Source: Treponema sp. UBA937
GTDB lineage: Bacteria > Spirochaetota > Spirochaetia > Treponematales > Breznakiellaceae
Direction: 5' to 3'
NCBI GenBank assembly: GCA_002293455.1
Contig: DBDH01000069.1
Coordinates: 807 to 42,972, forward strand
DNA: 42,166 bases
The notes beneath the pieces were generated by a model. It was not told where the DNA came from. It saw only the letters and a program-made list of their open reading frames with translations, and ran no database searches. Made by a program: the position numbers and the translations under genes. This document shows, in pieces, positions 1-5,843 of the stretch (positions are counted from its first letter, which is position 1; every line of letters starts with the position of its first letter).

Positions 1-1007
1 AAACAAAAAGAAATAAATCCGGCTGATGTTGTAAGCGCCGCGAGAAACACCGGTTTGATTAATTTCCGCATCAACGTAATTACGAGCGCGTGATGATCTT
101 CGGCTGATAATGTCATATTCCGCCAGTCCCCAATATAGTGTGTTACAACATGGATACCATACGCGCTTCCAACCGCGACCAGCATTACCGGCAATACAGT
201 AGAAAGAATGGAAAATTTAATACCCAGCATTGCCATAATGCCGGTTGTCCATATTACCGATATCATCACGGACATGAGGGGCAGTATAACGAAGGAAAAG
301 CGGCGGAAAAAGAAAAACAATACCGCCAGAAAGACCACAAGTACAAGGGGAATAAGCAGCACATTGTCCGCGATCATTGCCCTGTTAATGGTCGCGTTGA
401 TTGCGGGCTCGCCTGTAACATATACTTCGGCTATTCCCGAAAACATTTCCTTTGCCATGTCACGTATCTTAAAAAAGACCGCGTTCACTTCCGGCGTAGC
501 TTTTTCATCTGTATCGACATCAAGGTTTACAAGAATTTGCGTTGCCTGAAAATCGTTTGAAACGAGCGCGCCCTTAAACATATCCCATGACGCGATACGC
601 TGTTTAAGTTCCGCAATTTCCGCGGATGTTCCGGAAAAATTTTCAGGCACCAGATCATCGACAATGATGCTGTCGCTGTTTCCGGTAATATACTTGGTAG
701 ACATGATAGAGTTGACATCTTTCACTAACTCAATCATTTCTACGGCAGTCACGTATTCTTTTACTTTGGCGAGAAACGCCGGATCAAAGACCGTACCGTA
801 GGGACGTTCAAGCCCTACGAGGATAAAAACCTGCCCGCCAAATTCATCGTCAATATATTCCGAAATAAACCGGGCTTGATTTTTTTCGGGAAGAAACCTC
901 ATGTTGTTATTGTCCAGTCGGATCTTAGGTATCTGTATCGCGAAAAAAACGGTGATGACAGCTATAAGAGCAGTTAACAATGCCGGGTGTTTATATAATT
1001 TGTTCAT
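1..1007 (-). CDS. RND/MMPL-family exporter, 5' part (truncated by window start)
   Basis: The minus strand is open from an ATG at 1007 to the window edge, giving 335 complete codons of the N-terminal part. The protein starts with a hydrophobic segment (residues about 8-25), then a periplasmic stretch of about 180 residues beginning LDNNNMRFLPEKNQ. A run of membrane helices follows from about residue 215 (LLIPLVLVVFLAVLFFFF, then the PVMLVAVGSAYGIHVVTHY region). This order, and the G-S-A-Y-G-I-H signature in TM4, fit the proton-driven RND superfamily, in particular the HAE3/MMPL 'predicted exporter' group. An AGGAGG lies 12 nt before the ATG, rather far, but I see no better in-frame start. The gene is divergent from a TetR-type regulator, the usual arrangement for a regulated efflux pump. 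The substrate is unknown and the C-terminal half lies outside the window. Confidence 0.85.
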   Translation of the reverse strand, partial: MNKLYKHPALLTALIAVITVFFAIQIPKIRLDNNNMRFLPEKNQARFISEYIDDEFGGQVFILVGLERPYGTVFDPAFLAKVKEYVTAVEMIELVKDVNSIMSTKYITGNSDSIIVDDLVPENFSGTSAEIAELKQRIASWDMFKGALVSNDFQATQILVNLDVDTDEKATPEVNAVFFKIRDMAKEMFSGIAEVYVTGEPAINATINRAMIADNVLLIPLVLVVFLAVLFFFFRRFSFVILPLMSVMISVIWTTGIMAMLGIKFSILSTVLPVMLVAVGSAYGIHVVTHYIGDWRNMTLSAEDHHALVITLMRKLIKPVFLAALTTSAGFISFC

Positions 1008-1104
1008 CTTTTCTAAAAACCTCCTGTTAAAAGACTCCTTGACTTTCATACAAATGATAAATACACTAAGAATAGAAAACAACATCATGTATTATTGTAA
1101 ATGT

Positions 1105-1139
1105 ACTGAATAGGACAATGCATGGTGTATTTGTTCAGT
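1105..1139. promoter_or_regulatory. Possible TetR operator (imperfect inverted repeat)
   Basis: In the divergent 226-bp spacer between the exporter and the tetR gene, ACTGAA (1105-1110) and TTCAGT (1134-1139) form an inverted repeat, with ACAA/TTGT partly extending the arms. Position and symmetry suit a shared operator, but the arms are short and separated by 23 bases, so this is only a candidate. Confidence 0.25.
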
Positions 1140-1172
1140 TCTGGATATTTTTGTGTAAAATGCAAAGCATCA

Positions 1173-1206
1173 GAATTGTCGCAAAACTCCGGTTTTGTAA
1201 TTCCCT
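1173..1206. repeat. Dispersed palindrome, family P1, copy 1
   Basis: The stretch reads GAATT-gtcg-CAAAAC-tccg-GTTTTG-ta-ATTC, a hairpin just upstream of tetR. The CAAAAC/GTTTTG stem with a short loop, flanked by AATT arms and a trailing CCTC, recurs at 1839, 13155, 37312, 37398 and 37463. See the P1 finding. Confidence 0.55.
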
Positions 1207-1233
1207 CATCACGCAAATAGGTAAAGGTATGCA

Positions 1234-1803
1234 ATGAAAAAAGATGTGTCTAACCCAAACCGTAAGGTTCGCTATACTATGATGGTCTTGAGGGACAGCC
1301 TTATTGAGCTCATGAAAGAAAGGTCTATTTTAAGAATAACAATTAAAGATATATGCGAACTTGCCGATGTAAGCCGCTCAACCTTTTATGCTCATTACAA
1401 CGATCAATACGATTTACTCCGGCAGATTGAAAATGAAGCTCTCTCTCATTTTGAAGAATTGCTGGAGAAGTACGACAAATCAGCAGAGGATATTATGCCG
1501 TGGCTGATTGAAGAATTTTTACGCTACGTTGTTGATAATAGCAATTCAATCCAGGTACTGATGAGCGAGAACGGTGATCTTAATTTTCAGAAAAAGATAT
1601 TTTCGTTTTCTCACAAAGCTAAAACATTGAGCAGTTCCAAAGGAAAAAACAAAAGTAATGACAAAGAACAGGAATATGCTACAATTTTTGCGGTTCACGG
1701 TTCTATCGGTCTTATACAGCAATGGCTAAAATATAGTATGGATATTCCGCTCGATGATATGGTGAAGATGTTAGTCAGGCTGATCCAAAGGAGCTTGTCT
1801 TAA
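1234..1803 (+). CDS. TetR/AcrR-family transcriptional regulator
   Basis: A 189-residue protein of the usual TetR size. Residues about 14-58 form the N-terminal DNA-binding domain: a basic first helix, then ITIKDICELADVSRSTFYAH, a textbook TetR helix-turn-helix with the S-R-S-T-F-Y recognition helix. The remaining all-helical part would be the ligand-binding and dimerisation domain. Its end (HGSIGLIQQWLKYSMDIP) resembles the TetR C-terminal type often seen in regulators of dihydroxyacetone-kinase or efflux operons. Another ATG at 1229 is out of frame, so 1234 is the likely start, although the ribosome site (GGTAAAGG) is weak. The gene is divergent from the RND exporter, so it probably represses that pump and itself. 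The inducer cannot be read from the sequence. Confidence 0.88.
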   Translation: MKKDVSNPNRKVRYTMMVLRDSLIELMKERSILRITIKDICELADVSRSTFYAHYNDQYDLLRQIENEALSHFEELLEKYDKSAEDIMPWLIEEFLRYVVDNSNSIQVLMSENGDLNFQKKIFSFSHKAKTLSSSKGKNKSNDKEQEYATIFAVHGSIGLIQQWLKYSMDIPLDDMVKMLVRLIQRSLS

Positions 1804-1838
1804 ATTGCCTGCCGTGCCGCCGCTGCCTTCGGATTCAA

Positions 1839-1876
1839 TAGAGTTCCTCGAAAACTGAAGTTTCTGAGGAACTCTA
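1839..1876. repeat. Dispersed palindrome, family P1, copy 2 (possible end of the tetR transcript)
   Basis: TAGAGTTCCTC (1839-1849) pairs exactly with GAGGAACTCTA (1866-1876), and an inner AAACT/AGTTT stem has a GA loop. It lies 36 bp after the tetR stop and could halt or protect its mRNA, but no U-tract follows. The inner core matches the other P1 copies. Confidence 0.6.
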
Positions 1877-1976
1877 CTATAGAAAAGCGGCAAAAAGCGC
1901 AAAACTGCCTGTTACCTCAATGAATCTCCGCGTGCCTTGCTCATAGGGAAATTTATTGCAAAGAAATAAATTTTTC

Positions 1977-2004
1977 TTGCAATCGCCGTATTATGTGATA
2001 TAAT
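1977..2004 (+). promoter_or_regulatory. Sigma-70-type promoter for the 2222 gene
   Basis: TTGCAA (1977-1982), a 16-bp spacer and a perfect TATAAT (1999-2004). It lies about 220 bp upstream of the exported-protein gene, so the transcript would have a long leader containing the 27-bp-stem palindrome at 2070-2127. The rest of 1877-2056 shows nothing I can name. Confidence 0.5.
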
Positions 2005-2056
2005 AATCAGACGAGGTTGTTTCATCGAGTTGAAGGTGCGAACCAATGCTTCGGTG

Positions 2057-2164
2057 TTATACTCCTTTAATTTAAGTGTTTCTGAAATAAGGAATTCGCT
2101 AATTCCTTATTTCAGAAACACTTAAATCGAAAATAGTCAAATCGTTTTGGATTGTTTGACTATA
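2057..2164. repeat. Double-hairpin dispersed repeat, family P2, copy 1
   Basis: This 108-bp element starts TTATACTCCTTTAAT. Bases 2070-2096 pair perfectly with 2101-2127 (27 bp, loop CGCT). A second hairpin follows, ATAGTCAAA (2133-2141) with TTTGACTAT (2155-2163). A second copy with the same order and ends lies at 5042-5147. It carries no gene, so it resembles a non-autonomous MITE/REP-like element. Confidence 0.8.
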
Positions 2165-2221
2165 ATAACCGAATTTTGTGCTAACTCGAGTGTTTAAAAA
2201 ATTTTTTAAGGAGAAGATTGT

Positions 2222-2863
2222 ATGAAAAAAACAATCGCAGTATTGGGGTTGTTCATGCTGGGGACTCTGCTATTTAGTCAGGTGAATCTGCCGGCGGAAC
2301 ATCAATTTGTTTCCGGAAACTGGGTTATGATAGGCAACCGTCTATATCAGAATGACGCAGGATCCAGGCTTGCAAAGATAAATATTGCAGTGCCTCAGGA
2401 AGATATTATGATCTACGAATTTGATGCCCGTTATGAGGGCGGGGCCGAAGATGGGCATGGCGGTTTTGGGCTGCATCTGTTTGTTGATCATTCATATCCG
2501 CGAATTTCCTGGGGAGCCGGTTCGTCGTATCTTTTGTGGCTTAATTATGACGAAAATCCGGAAAACAAAGAAATTCCCGCCGGATTAAGCGCCCAGTTGT
2601 ACCGCAGTTATACCGATTCCCGTATGGATCTGATACAGAGCTTTGACCTGAACGAATATGCCGGGCTCCTCACCGAAGAAACCCTTTCAGCATCGATACC
2701 CTTCAAGATTGTTGTTGATGGCAATAGCGGCGAAATCCATGTGTATGATCCTGCTGGAGATGGAAACTCTTACTTCGTGCTGAATATAGGGGAGAACCTG
2801 CCGCTTAAAGGCGATTGGGTTGTTCTGCGCACTAACGGCATGAAGTTGTCGTTTGCGAATTAA
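2222..2863 (+). CDS. Small exported protein of unknown function, lectin-like beta-sandwich appearance
   Basis: 213 residues preceded by a strong ribosome site (AAGGAG, 2208-2213). Residues 1-20 (MKK, then a hydrophobic run ending LLFSQ) are a signal peptide with no lipobox cysteine, so a free periplasmic or exported protein is expected. The mature part alternates short polar and aromatic strands rich in Gly, Asp, Trp and Tyr (for example GGFGLHLFVDH, SYLLWLNYDE, IPFKIVVDGNSGEIHVYD). That pattern is typical of concanavalin/LamG-like beta-sandwich domains that bind or cleave glycans. I see no catalytic motif I can name. The gene stands alone behind its own promoter and a repeat-containing leader. 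Function unknown; the fold is an inference. Confidence 0.75.
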   Translation: MKKTIAVLGLFMLGTLLFSQVNLPAEHQFVSGNWVMIGNRLYQNDAGSRLAKINIAVPQEDIMIYEFDARYEGGAEDGHGGFGLHLFVDHSYPRISWGAGSSYLLWLNYDENPENKEIPAGLSAQLYRSYTDSRMDLIQSFDLNEYAGLLTEETLSASIPFKIVVDGNSGEIHVYDPAGDGNSYFVLNIGENLPLKGDWVVLRTNGMKLSFAN

Positions 2864-2880
2864 GTTCGTTTTTGCTTGCT

Positions 2881-2920
2881 TTGTCCGCCGGTACTGAACA
2901 CAATCAGCTCAGGCGGGCAA
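2881..2920 (+). terminator. Hairpin after the exported-protein gene
   Basis: TTGTCCGCC (2881-2889) pairs with GGCGGGCAA (2912-2920) with one G-U pair, 18 nt after the stop codon. There is no U-tract, so it is a 3'-end hairpin or weak terminator at best. Confidence 0.35.
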
Positions 2921-3120
2921 GGCGCGTTATCCCGATATGCCAGAAATAATTCTTTTACCAACGTTGTTCTGTTAAAGTGTAGTTTTTATTGAATAGTTCC
3001 GTATCATTTTTTATACTCTTGCAGGCAATATTGTTACCAATGATTTTTTTGCTGATTCATAATTTCTTGCTTTACAAAGAATTGAAAATCGATTTCTTGG
3101 ATTCTCGTTTTTAGGGAAGA

Positions 3121-3136
3121 TGGCACGATTCTTGCA
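3121..3136 (+). promoter_or_regulatory. Near-perfect sigma-54 (-24/-12) promoter
   Basis: TGGCACGATTCTTGCA matches the sigma-54 consensus TGGCACG-N4-TTGCW at every fixed base, with the required 10 nt between the GG and GC dinucleotides. The predicted transcription start is around 3147, exactly at the annotated ATG (3148). The kinase-like mRNA would therefore be leaderless or start further in. Confidence 0.6.
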
Positions 3137-3147
3137 GTAATAGTTGC

Positions 3148-3801
3148 ATGAGCACTTTGCATCTAAATAAAAATAAATTTGAGTTTTCTTTGCCTTCTTT
3201 TTTTGTAAGTACTTTAAGTTCTGATGAAATAAAGTCCGAGGTTTTAAGGAAACTGCTTCATTTTCTCATTGCCCTGGTTCCCGTTTTGGCATCTATTGAC
3301 AGGCCTTTTACGGTGGGACTGCTTGCCTCAGGAACCTTGTTTTATACATTTGTTGAATATCTCAGAATGGCAGGTGTTCAAGTTCCTGTGATTTCCGGAA
3401 TAACGGTAAAAGGTTCCCGAAGCCGGGACCACGGACATTTCGTTCTGGGGCCTGTCACGCTTGGAATCGGTGCCATGTTAGCCTTGATGCTCTATCCGTC
3501 TCCTATCGCCGGTGTTGCGGTTTATGCCCTTGCCTTTGGCGATGGCTTTGCCAGCCTTATCGGCAGAATATTCGGCCATATCCGCCCGGCTTTTTTAAAA
3601 GGGAAAAGTTTGGAAGGTTCCGCCGCTTGTTTTATCGCGGTATATGTTTCTGCTTTCCTCGTGCTGCATAACGCTCAGGCGGCGTTTATTGCGGCTTTCA
3701 CGGCTTCTGCTGTTGAAGCGCTTCCTTTGGAAGATTACGATAATATTCTGCTTCCTGTTGCGGTTGGATTTGTTGTGCAGCTTTGTATGGCGTTATTATA
3801 A
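3148..3801 (+). CDS. Polyprenol/phytol/dolichol-kinase-like integral membrane protein
   Basis: 217 residues with about six membrane helices. The first about 35 residues are polar; the core starts at SEVLRKLLHFLIALVPVLA. The loop ALAFGDGFASLIGRIFG followed by GKSLEGSAACF is the family hallmark (GD-x-x-A-x-x-x-GR then GKSxEGS). It is shared by CTP-dependent dolichol kinase, phytol kinase and related CDP-diacylglycerol synthase-like enzymes that phosphorylate an isoprenoid or lipid alcohol. No ribosome site precedes the ATG, and the sigma-54 promoter predicts a start at that base, so the mRNA may be leaderless or translation may begin at a nearby TTG. The gene converges on the 3804 membrane protein with only 2 bp between stop codons and no terminator. 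The substrate is unknown. Confidence 0.78.
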   Translation: MSTLHLNKNKFEFSLPSFFVSTLSSDEIKSEVLRKLLHFLIALVPVLASIDRPFTVGLLASGTLFYTFVEYLRMAGVQVPVISGITVKGSRSRDHGHFVLGPVTLGIGAMLALMLYPSPIAGVAVYALAFGDGFASLIGRIFGHIRPAFLKGKSLEGSAACFIAVYVSAFLVLHNAQAAFIAAFTASAVEALPLEDYDNILLPVAVGFVVQLCMALL

Positions 3802-3803
3802 CA

Positions 3804-4673
3804 CTACAGCCACAGATAAATCTGGTGAAGTCTCGAGCAGATAAACCATGTTCCAAAACTCAAAAGAGAAGATGCGATGGGCAGAACAATCCAGGTATCG
3901 CTGTTCAGTAAAATATTACGGCCGAAAAAGAGCAGAATCGCTCCTACCCCGATATAGAGAAATTCCTTAGAGCCTCTCGAATATACAGCCGCGAAAAAGC
4001 TCGTTACCGCAAAAAAGAATATTCCGGTTTCCGCAAGCAAAAGCATCGTCGAATAGCCCGATAAGATGTTCAGTCCCGTATCCCAAGACAAAGCATCTAT
4101 CGGCATTCCCGCGGCAATAATCATGGAAATGATAATTATCAAAAGAATAATATGACTTTGTCTCTGCGGCTGGAATCCGGTTGCATAAAGGCTCGATGCA
4201 AATAAAGACAGAATGCCGAGAAATCGTCCAAACAGAATCATTCTGCCCGCAATAATCAGGAAAATCCTCGGTAATTCATGGGCGGCATTCAGGGGAACGA
4301 CAAAACGAAGTGTTTCAAAACAAAAAGAAAAAATGAAAAAGGCGGCAAACAGTATTTCCTGGCATTGCGTTTTTTCAAAGAAAAAATAAATCAGAATCAA
4401 TGCAACAAGGGCGTAGATACTGGACAAAAAGATCGAAACAAGCGCGGCATAGGGCTGCGGTTTGAAAATAATATTAATCAAAGGCTGAATAAAGCTGATA
4501 GTCCGCCTGGAAGCCGCTGCCGCAGTATCAGAAAAAATGGGAACGACTGTTTTCGCGGAAATTAACAGCACTATAAAAGAAAATGTAGAAAGGGCAATTC
4601 CAATTAAAACAAGGCGATTTCTCTGCGGCAAAGTCATGAATCTAAGCATAATCGATACAGCAAAGTCTATCAA
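3804..4673 (-). CDS. Multi-pass membrane protein of unknown function
   Basis: Up to 289 residues with roughly eight hydrophobic helices separated by short loops, and no soluble domain. Examples are RLVLIGIALSTFSFIVLLIS near the N-terminus and a very Ile-rich helix (IILLIIIISMIIAAGMPI) in the middle. I recognise no family motif. The longest frame starts at a TTG (4673); ATG codons at residues 9 and 13 are alternatives, and none has a clear ribosome site, so the start is uncertain. It converges with the kinase-like gene, sharing the 3' border. Hypothetical; a role in envelope physiology is only a guess from topology. Confidence 0.65.
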   Translation of the reverse strand: MIDFAVSIMLRFMTLPQRNRLVLIGIALSTFSFIVLLISAKTVVPIFSDTAAAASRRTISFIQPLINIIFKPQPYAALVSIFLSSIYALVALILIYFFFEKTQCQEILFAAFFIFSFCFETLRFVVPLNAAHELPRIFLIIAGRMILFGRFLGILSLFASSLYATGFQPQRQSHIILLIIIISMIIAAGMPIDALSWDTGLNILSGYSTMLLLAETGIFFFAVTSFFAAVYSRGSKEFLYIGVGAILLFFGRNILLNSDTWIVLPIASSLLSFGTWFICSRLHQIYLWL

Positions 4674-4763
4674 TATGAGAACCGGAGCATTTCGGCGTTC
4701 ACTTAGAAATTTTTCGCGTCAGAAAAAATACTTCTCCACATTAGGAAATATGTTGATTTTTGC

Positions 4764-4792
4764 TTGACTATTCTTTTTAAACCCACTACACT
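4764..4792 (+). promoter_or_regulatory. Promoter of the initiator tRNA
   Basis: TTGACT (4764-4769), a 17-bp spacer and TACACT (4787-4792), ending 13 bp before the first base of the tRNA. The spacing fits a start about 6 nt before the mature 5' end. Confidence 0.7.
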
Positions 4793-4805
4793 ATCACCAT
4801 AACGG

Positions 4806-4878
4806 CGCAGGATAGAGCAGTTGGCAGCTCGTCGGGCTCATAACCCGGAGGTCGTAGGTTCGAGTCCTACTCCTGCTA
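4806..4878 (+). tRNA. Initiator tRNA-Met (CAU)
   Basis: A 73-nt cloverleaf. Acceptor CGCAGGA pairs with TCCTGCT apart from position 1:72. The D-arm is GAGC/GCTC with A11:U24. The anticodon loop is CTCATAA on a stem with three consecutive G-C pairs (GGG/CCC), and the T-arm is GTAGG/CCTAC with TTCGAGT. The unpaired 1:72 (C opposite U) and the GGG/CCC stem are hallmarks of bacterial initiator tRNA. CCA is not encoded. It has its own promoter and intrinsic terminator and is a single-gene unit. Confidence 0.95.
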
Positions 4879-4881
4879 TAC

Positions 4882-4920
4882 AGCTAACTTGTTGTGTTAC
4901 AACGAGTTAGCTTTTCTTTT
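4882..4920 (+). terminator. Intrinsic terminator of the tRNA gene
   Basis: AGCTAACT-t-GTTGT (4882-4895) pairs with ACAAC-g-AGTTAGCT (4899-4912) through a 14-step stem with one U-G pair and a 3-nt loop. A T-rich tail follows (4912-4920). Confidence 0.85.
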
Positions 4921-5041
4921 ATAGAGTGTAACTCATAGAGATAGTAAATAGTAATGATAACACCGAAAGTTAAGTCAAAAGTTCAGTTTTTAGGCTTTTG
5001 AAAAATCGAGACTATTTCTTTATGAGAAACTCCAATTCCTT

Positions 5042-5147
5042 TTATACTCCTTTAATGTAAGTTTCTGAAATAATGAATTAGTTAATTCCTTATTTCAGAA
5101 ACACTTAGATCGGAAATAGTCAAATAGTTTTGGTTTATTTGACTATA
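5042..5147. repeat. Double-hairpin dispersed repeat, family P2, copy 2
   Basis: It has the same order as the 2057 copy: TTATACTCCTTTAAT, a long palindrome around GTTTCTGAAATAA/TTATTTCAGAAAC with one internal mismatch, then ATAGTCAAATA (5117-5127) pairing with TATTTGACTAT (5136-5146). Relative to copy 1 it lacks two bases in the left arm. It lies in the 450-bp gap between the tRNA and the fucU promoter. Confidence 0.8.
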
Positions 5148-5178
5148 GTCTTCGGCATATTAAAAATAAGCCTCATTT

Positions 5179-5310
5179 TTATGTCTCTTTTAGAAATCCT
5201 GAAACGGAAAAATTCATGTCAGTCATTTCGACTCCGTGACGGATGGTGATATCTTCCCGCGTTCTTTCATTGTATTCGTGTACCTGGGCATAAATAAAAA
5301 ATGTAAACGT
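5179..5310 (-). pseudogene. Possible remnant of a coding 3' end
   Basis: Forty-three codons are open on the minus strand before a TAA at 5181-5179. The composition looks protein-like (…VHEYNERTREDITIRHG, then VEMTDMNFSVSGFLKET) but there is no convincing start codon. The upstream side runs into the LacI operator, where a stop occurs. It may be the tail of a gene lost when the fuc locus arrived, or chance. I do not recognise the family. Confidence 0.25.
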
Positions 5311-5321
5311 TTACATTTTTT
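5296..5321. promoter_or_regulatory. LacI-family operator O1 (perfect palindrome)
   Basis: A 26-bp perfect palindrome centred between 5308 and 5309, core ATGTAAACGTTTACAT with the central CG typical of LacI/CcpA-type operators. It ends 3 bp before the -35 box of the fucU promoter. The same core recurs before the lacI gene. Confidence 0.85.
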
Positions 5322-5324
5322 TCC

Positions 5325-5353
5325 TTGACAAATGGCAAATTCAGTGGGACAAT
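5325..5353 (+). promoter_or_regulatory. Promoter of fucU and probably the whole sugar locus
   Basis: A perfect TTGACA (5325-5330), a 17-bp spacer and GACAAT (5348-5353, four of six matches). It lies directly beside operator O1, so a bound LacI dimer would cover the upstream edge of RNA polymerase. It also overlaps an in-frame ATG at 5332, which argues that fucU starts downstream at 5377. Confidence 0.65.
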
Positions 5354-5376
5354 ATGTCTATGGGGAGATGATAATT

Positions 5377-5814
5377 ATGTTAATTGGAATTGATCCTGTT
5401 ATAAATCCTGAACTGCTCGATGTCCTGTTTCGCATGGGACATGGGGACGAAATCGTTTTGGCGGATGCGTTTTTTCCGGGTGATTCGATGAATTCCCGCG
5501 TAATCCGGGCAGACGGCATCAGAATTCCCGCTCTTTTGGACGGAATTCTCGCTCTCATCAATCTTGATTCCTATGTTCCGCACCCTCTTGTCATGATGGC
5601 GCCCGCTTCTGGGGACAGTCTAGATGAAAATGTTGAAAAATCATTCCGGGCGGTTATTGACCGGCGATGGCCGGGGACTCCCGCAATTGAGCGTATTGAA
5701 CGTTTCGCGTTTTATGAACGGACAAAAACAGCTTATGCGGTAGTTATGACCGGTGAAACGGTAAAATACGGAAATATCATTCTGAAAAAGGGGGTTATTC
5801 CTTTAGGGAAGTAA
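5377..5814 (+). CDS. fucU: L-fucose mutarotase (RbsD/FucU family)
   Basis: 145 residues, the normal FucU length. FucU interconverts the alpha and beta anomers of L-fucose, supplying the form used by the isomerase. The family marks are all present: PELLDVLFRMGHGDEIVLAD with the invariant His22 and Asp24, VIRADGIRIPALLDGI, the DSYV(P)HPLVMMAP segment, and the C-terminal RFAFYERTKTAYAVVMTGE with YGNIILKKGVIP. I chose the ATG at 5377 because GGGGAG (5362-5367) lies 9 nt before it. A longer in-frame ATG at 5332 would sit inside the promoter. The gene is first in the co-directional fuc/ABC locus, and its stop codon is part of operator O2. Confidence 0.93.
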   Translation: MLIGIDPVINPELLDVLFRMGHGDEIVLADAFFPGDSMNSRVIRADGIRIPALLDGILALINLDSYVPHPLVMMAPASGDSLDENVEKSFRAVIDRRWPGTPAIERIERFAFYERTKTAYAVVMTGETVKYGNIILKKGVIPLGK

Positions 5815-5831
5815 TGTAAACGTTTACATTA
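5812..5831. promoter_or_regulatory. LacI-family operator O2 (perfect palindrome)
   Basis: TAATGTAAACGTTTACATTA, a 20-bp perfect palindrome with the same 16-bp core as O1. It overlaps the fucU stop and ends 12 bp before the lacI start codon. Binding here would block transcription entering lacI and would give autoregulation or DNA looping with O1, which is 515 bp away. Confidence 0.85.
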
Positions 5832-5843
5832 TTAGTCAGGTAT

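Noticed and set aside
2057..5147. Composite transposon bounded by the two P2 repeats
   Set aside because: The repeats are in the same orientation, the genes between are housekeeping-like and include an initiator tRNA, and there is no transposase.
5332..5376. Upstream in-frame start for fucU
   Set aside because: It overlaps the promoter and lacks a ribosome site. FucU proteins begin at the residue encoded at 5377.
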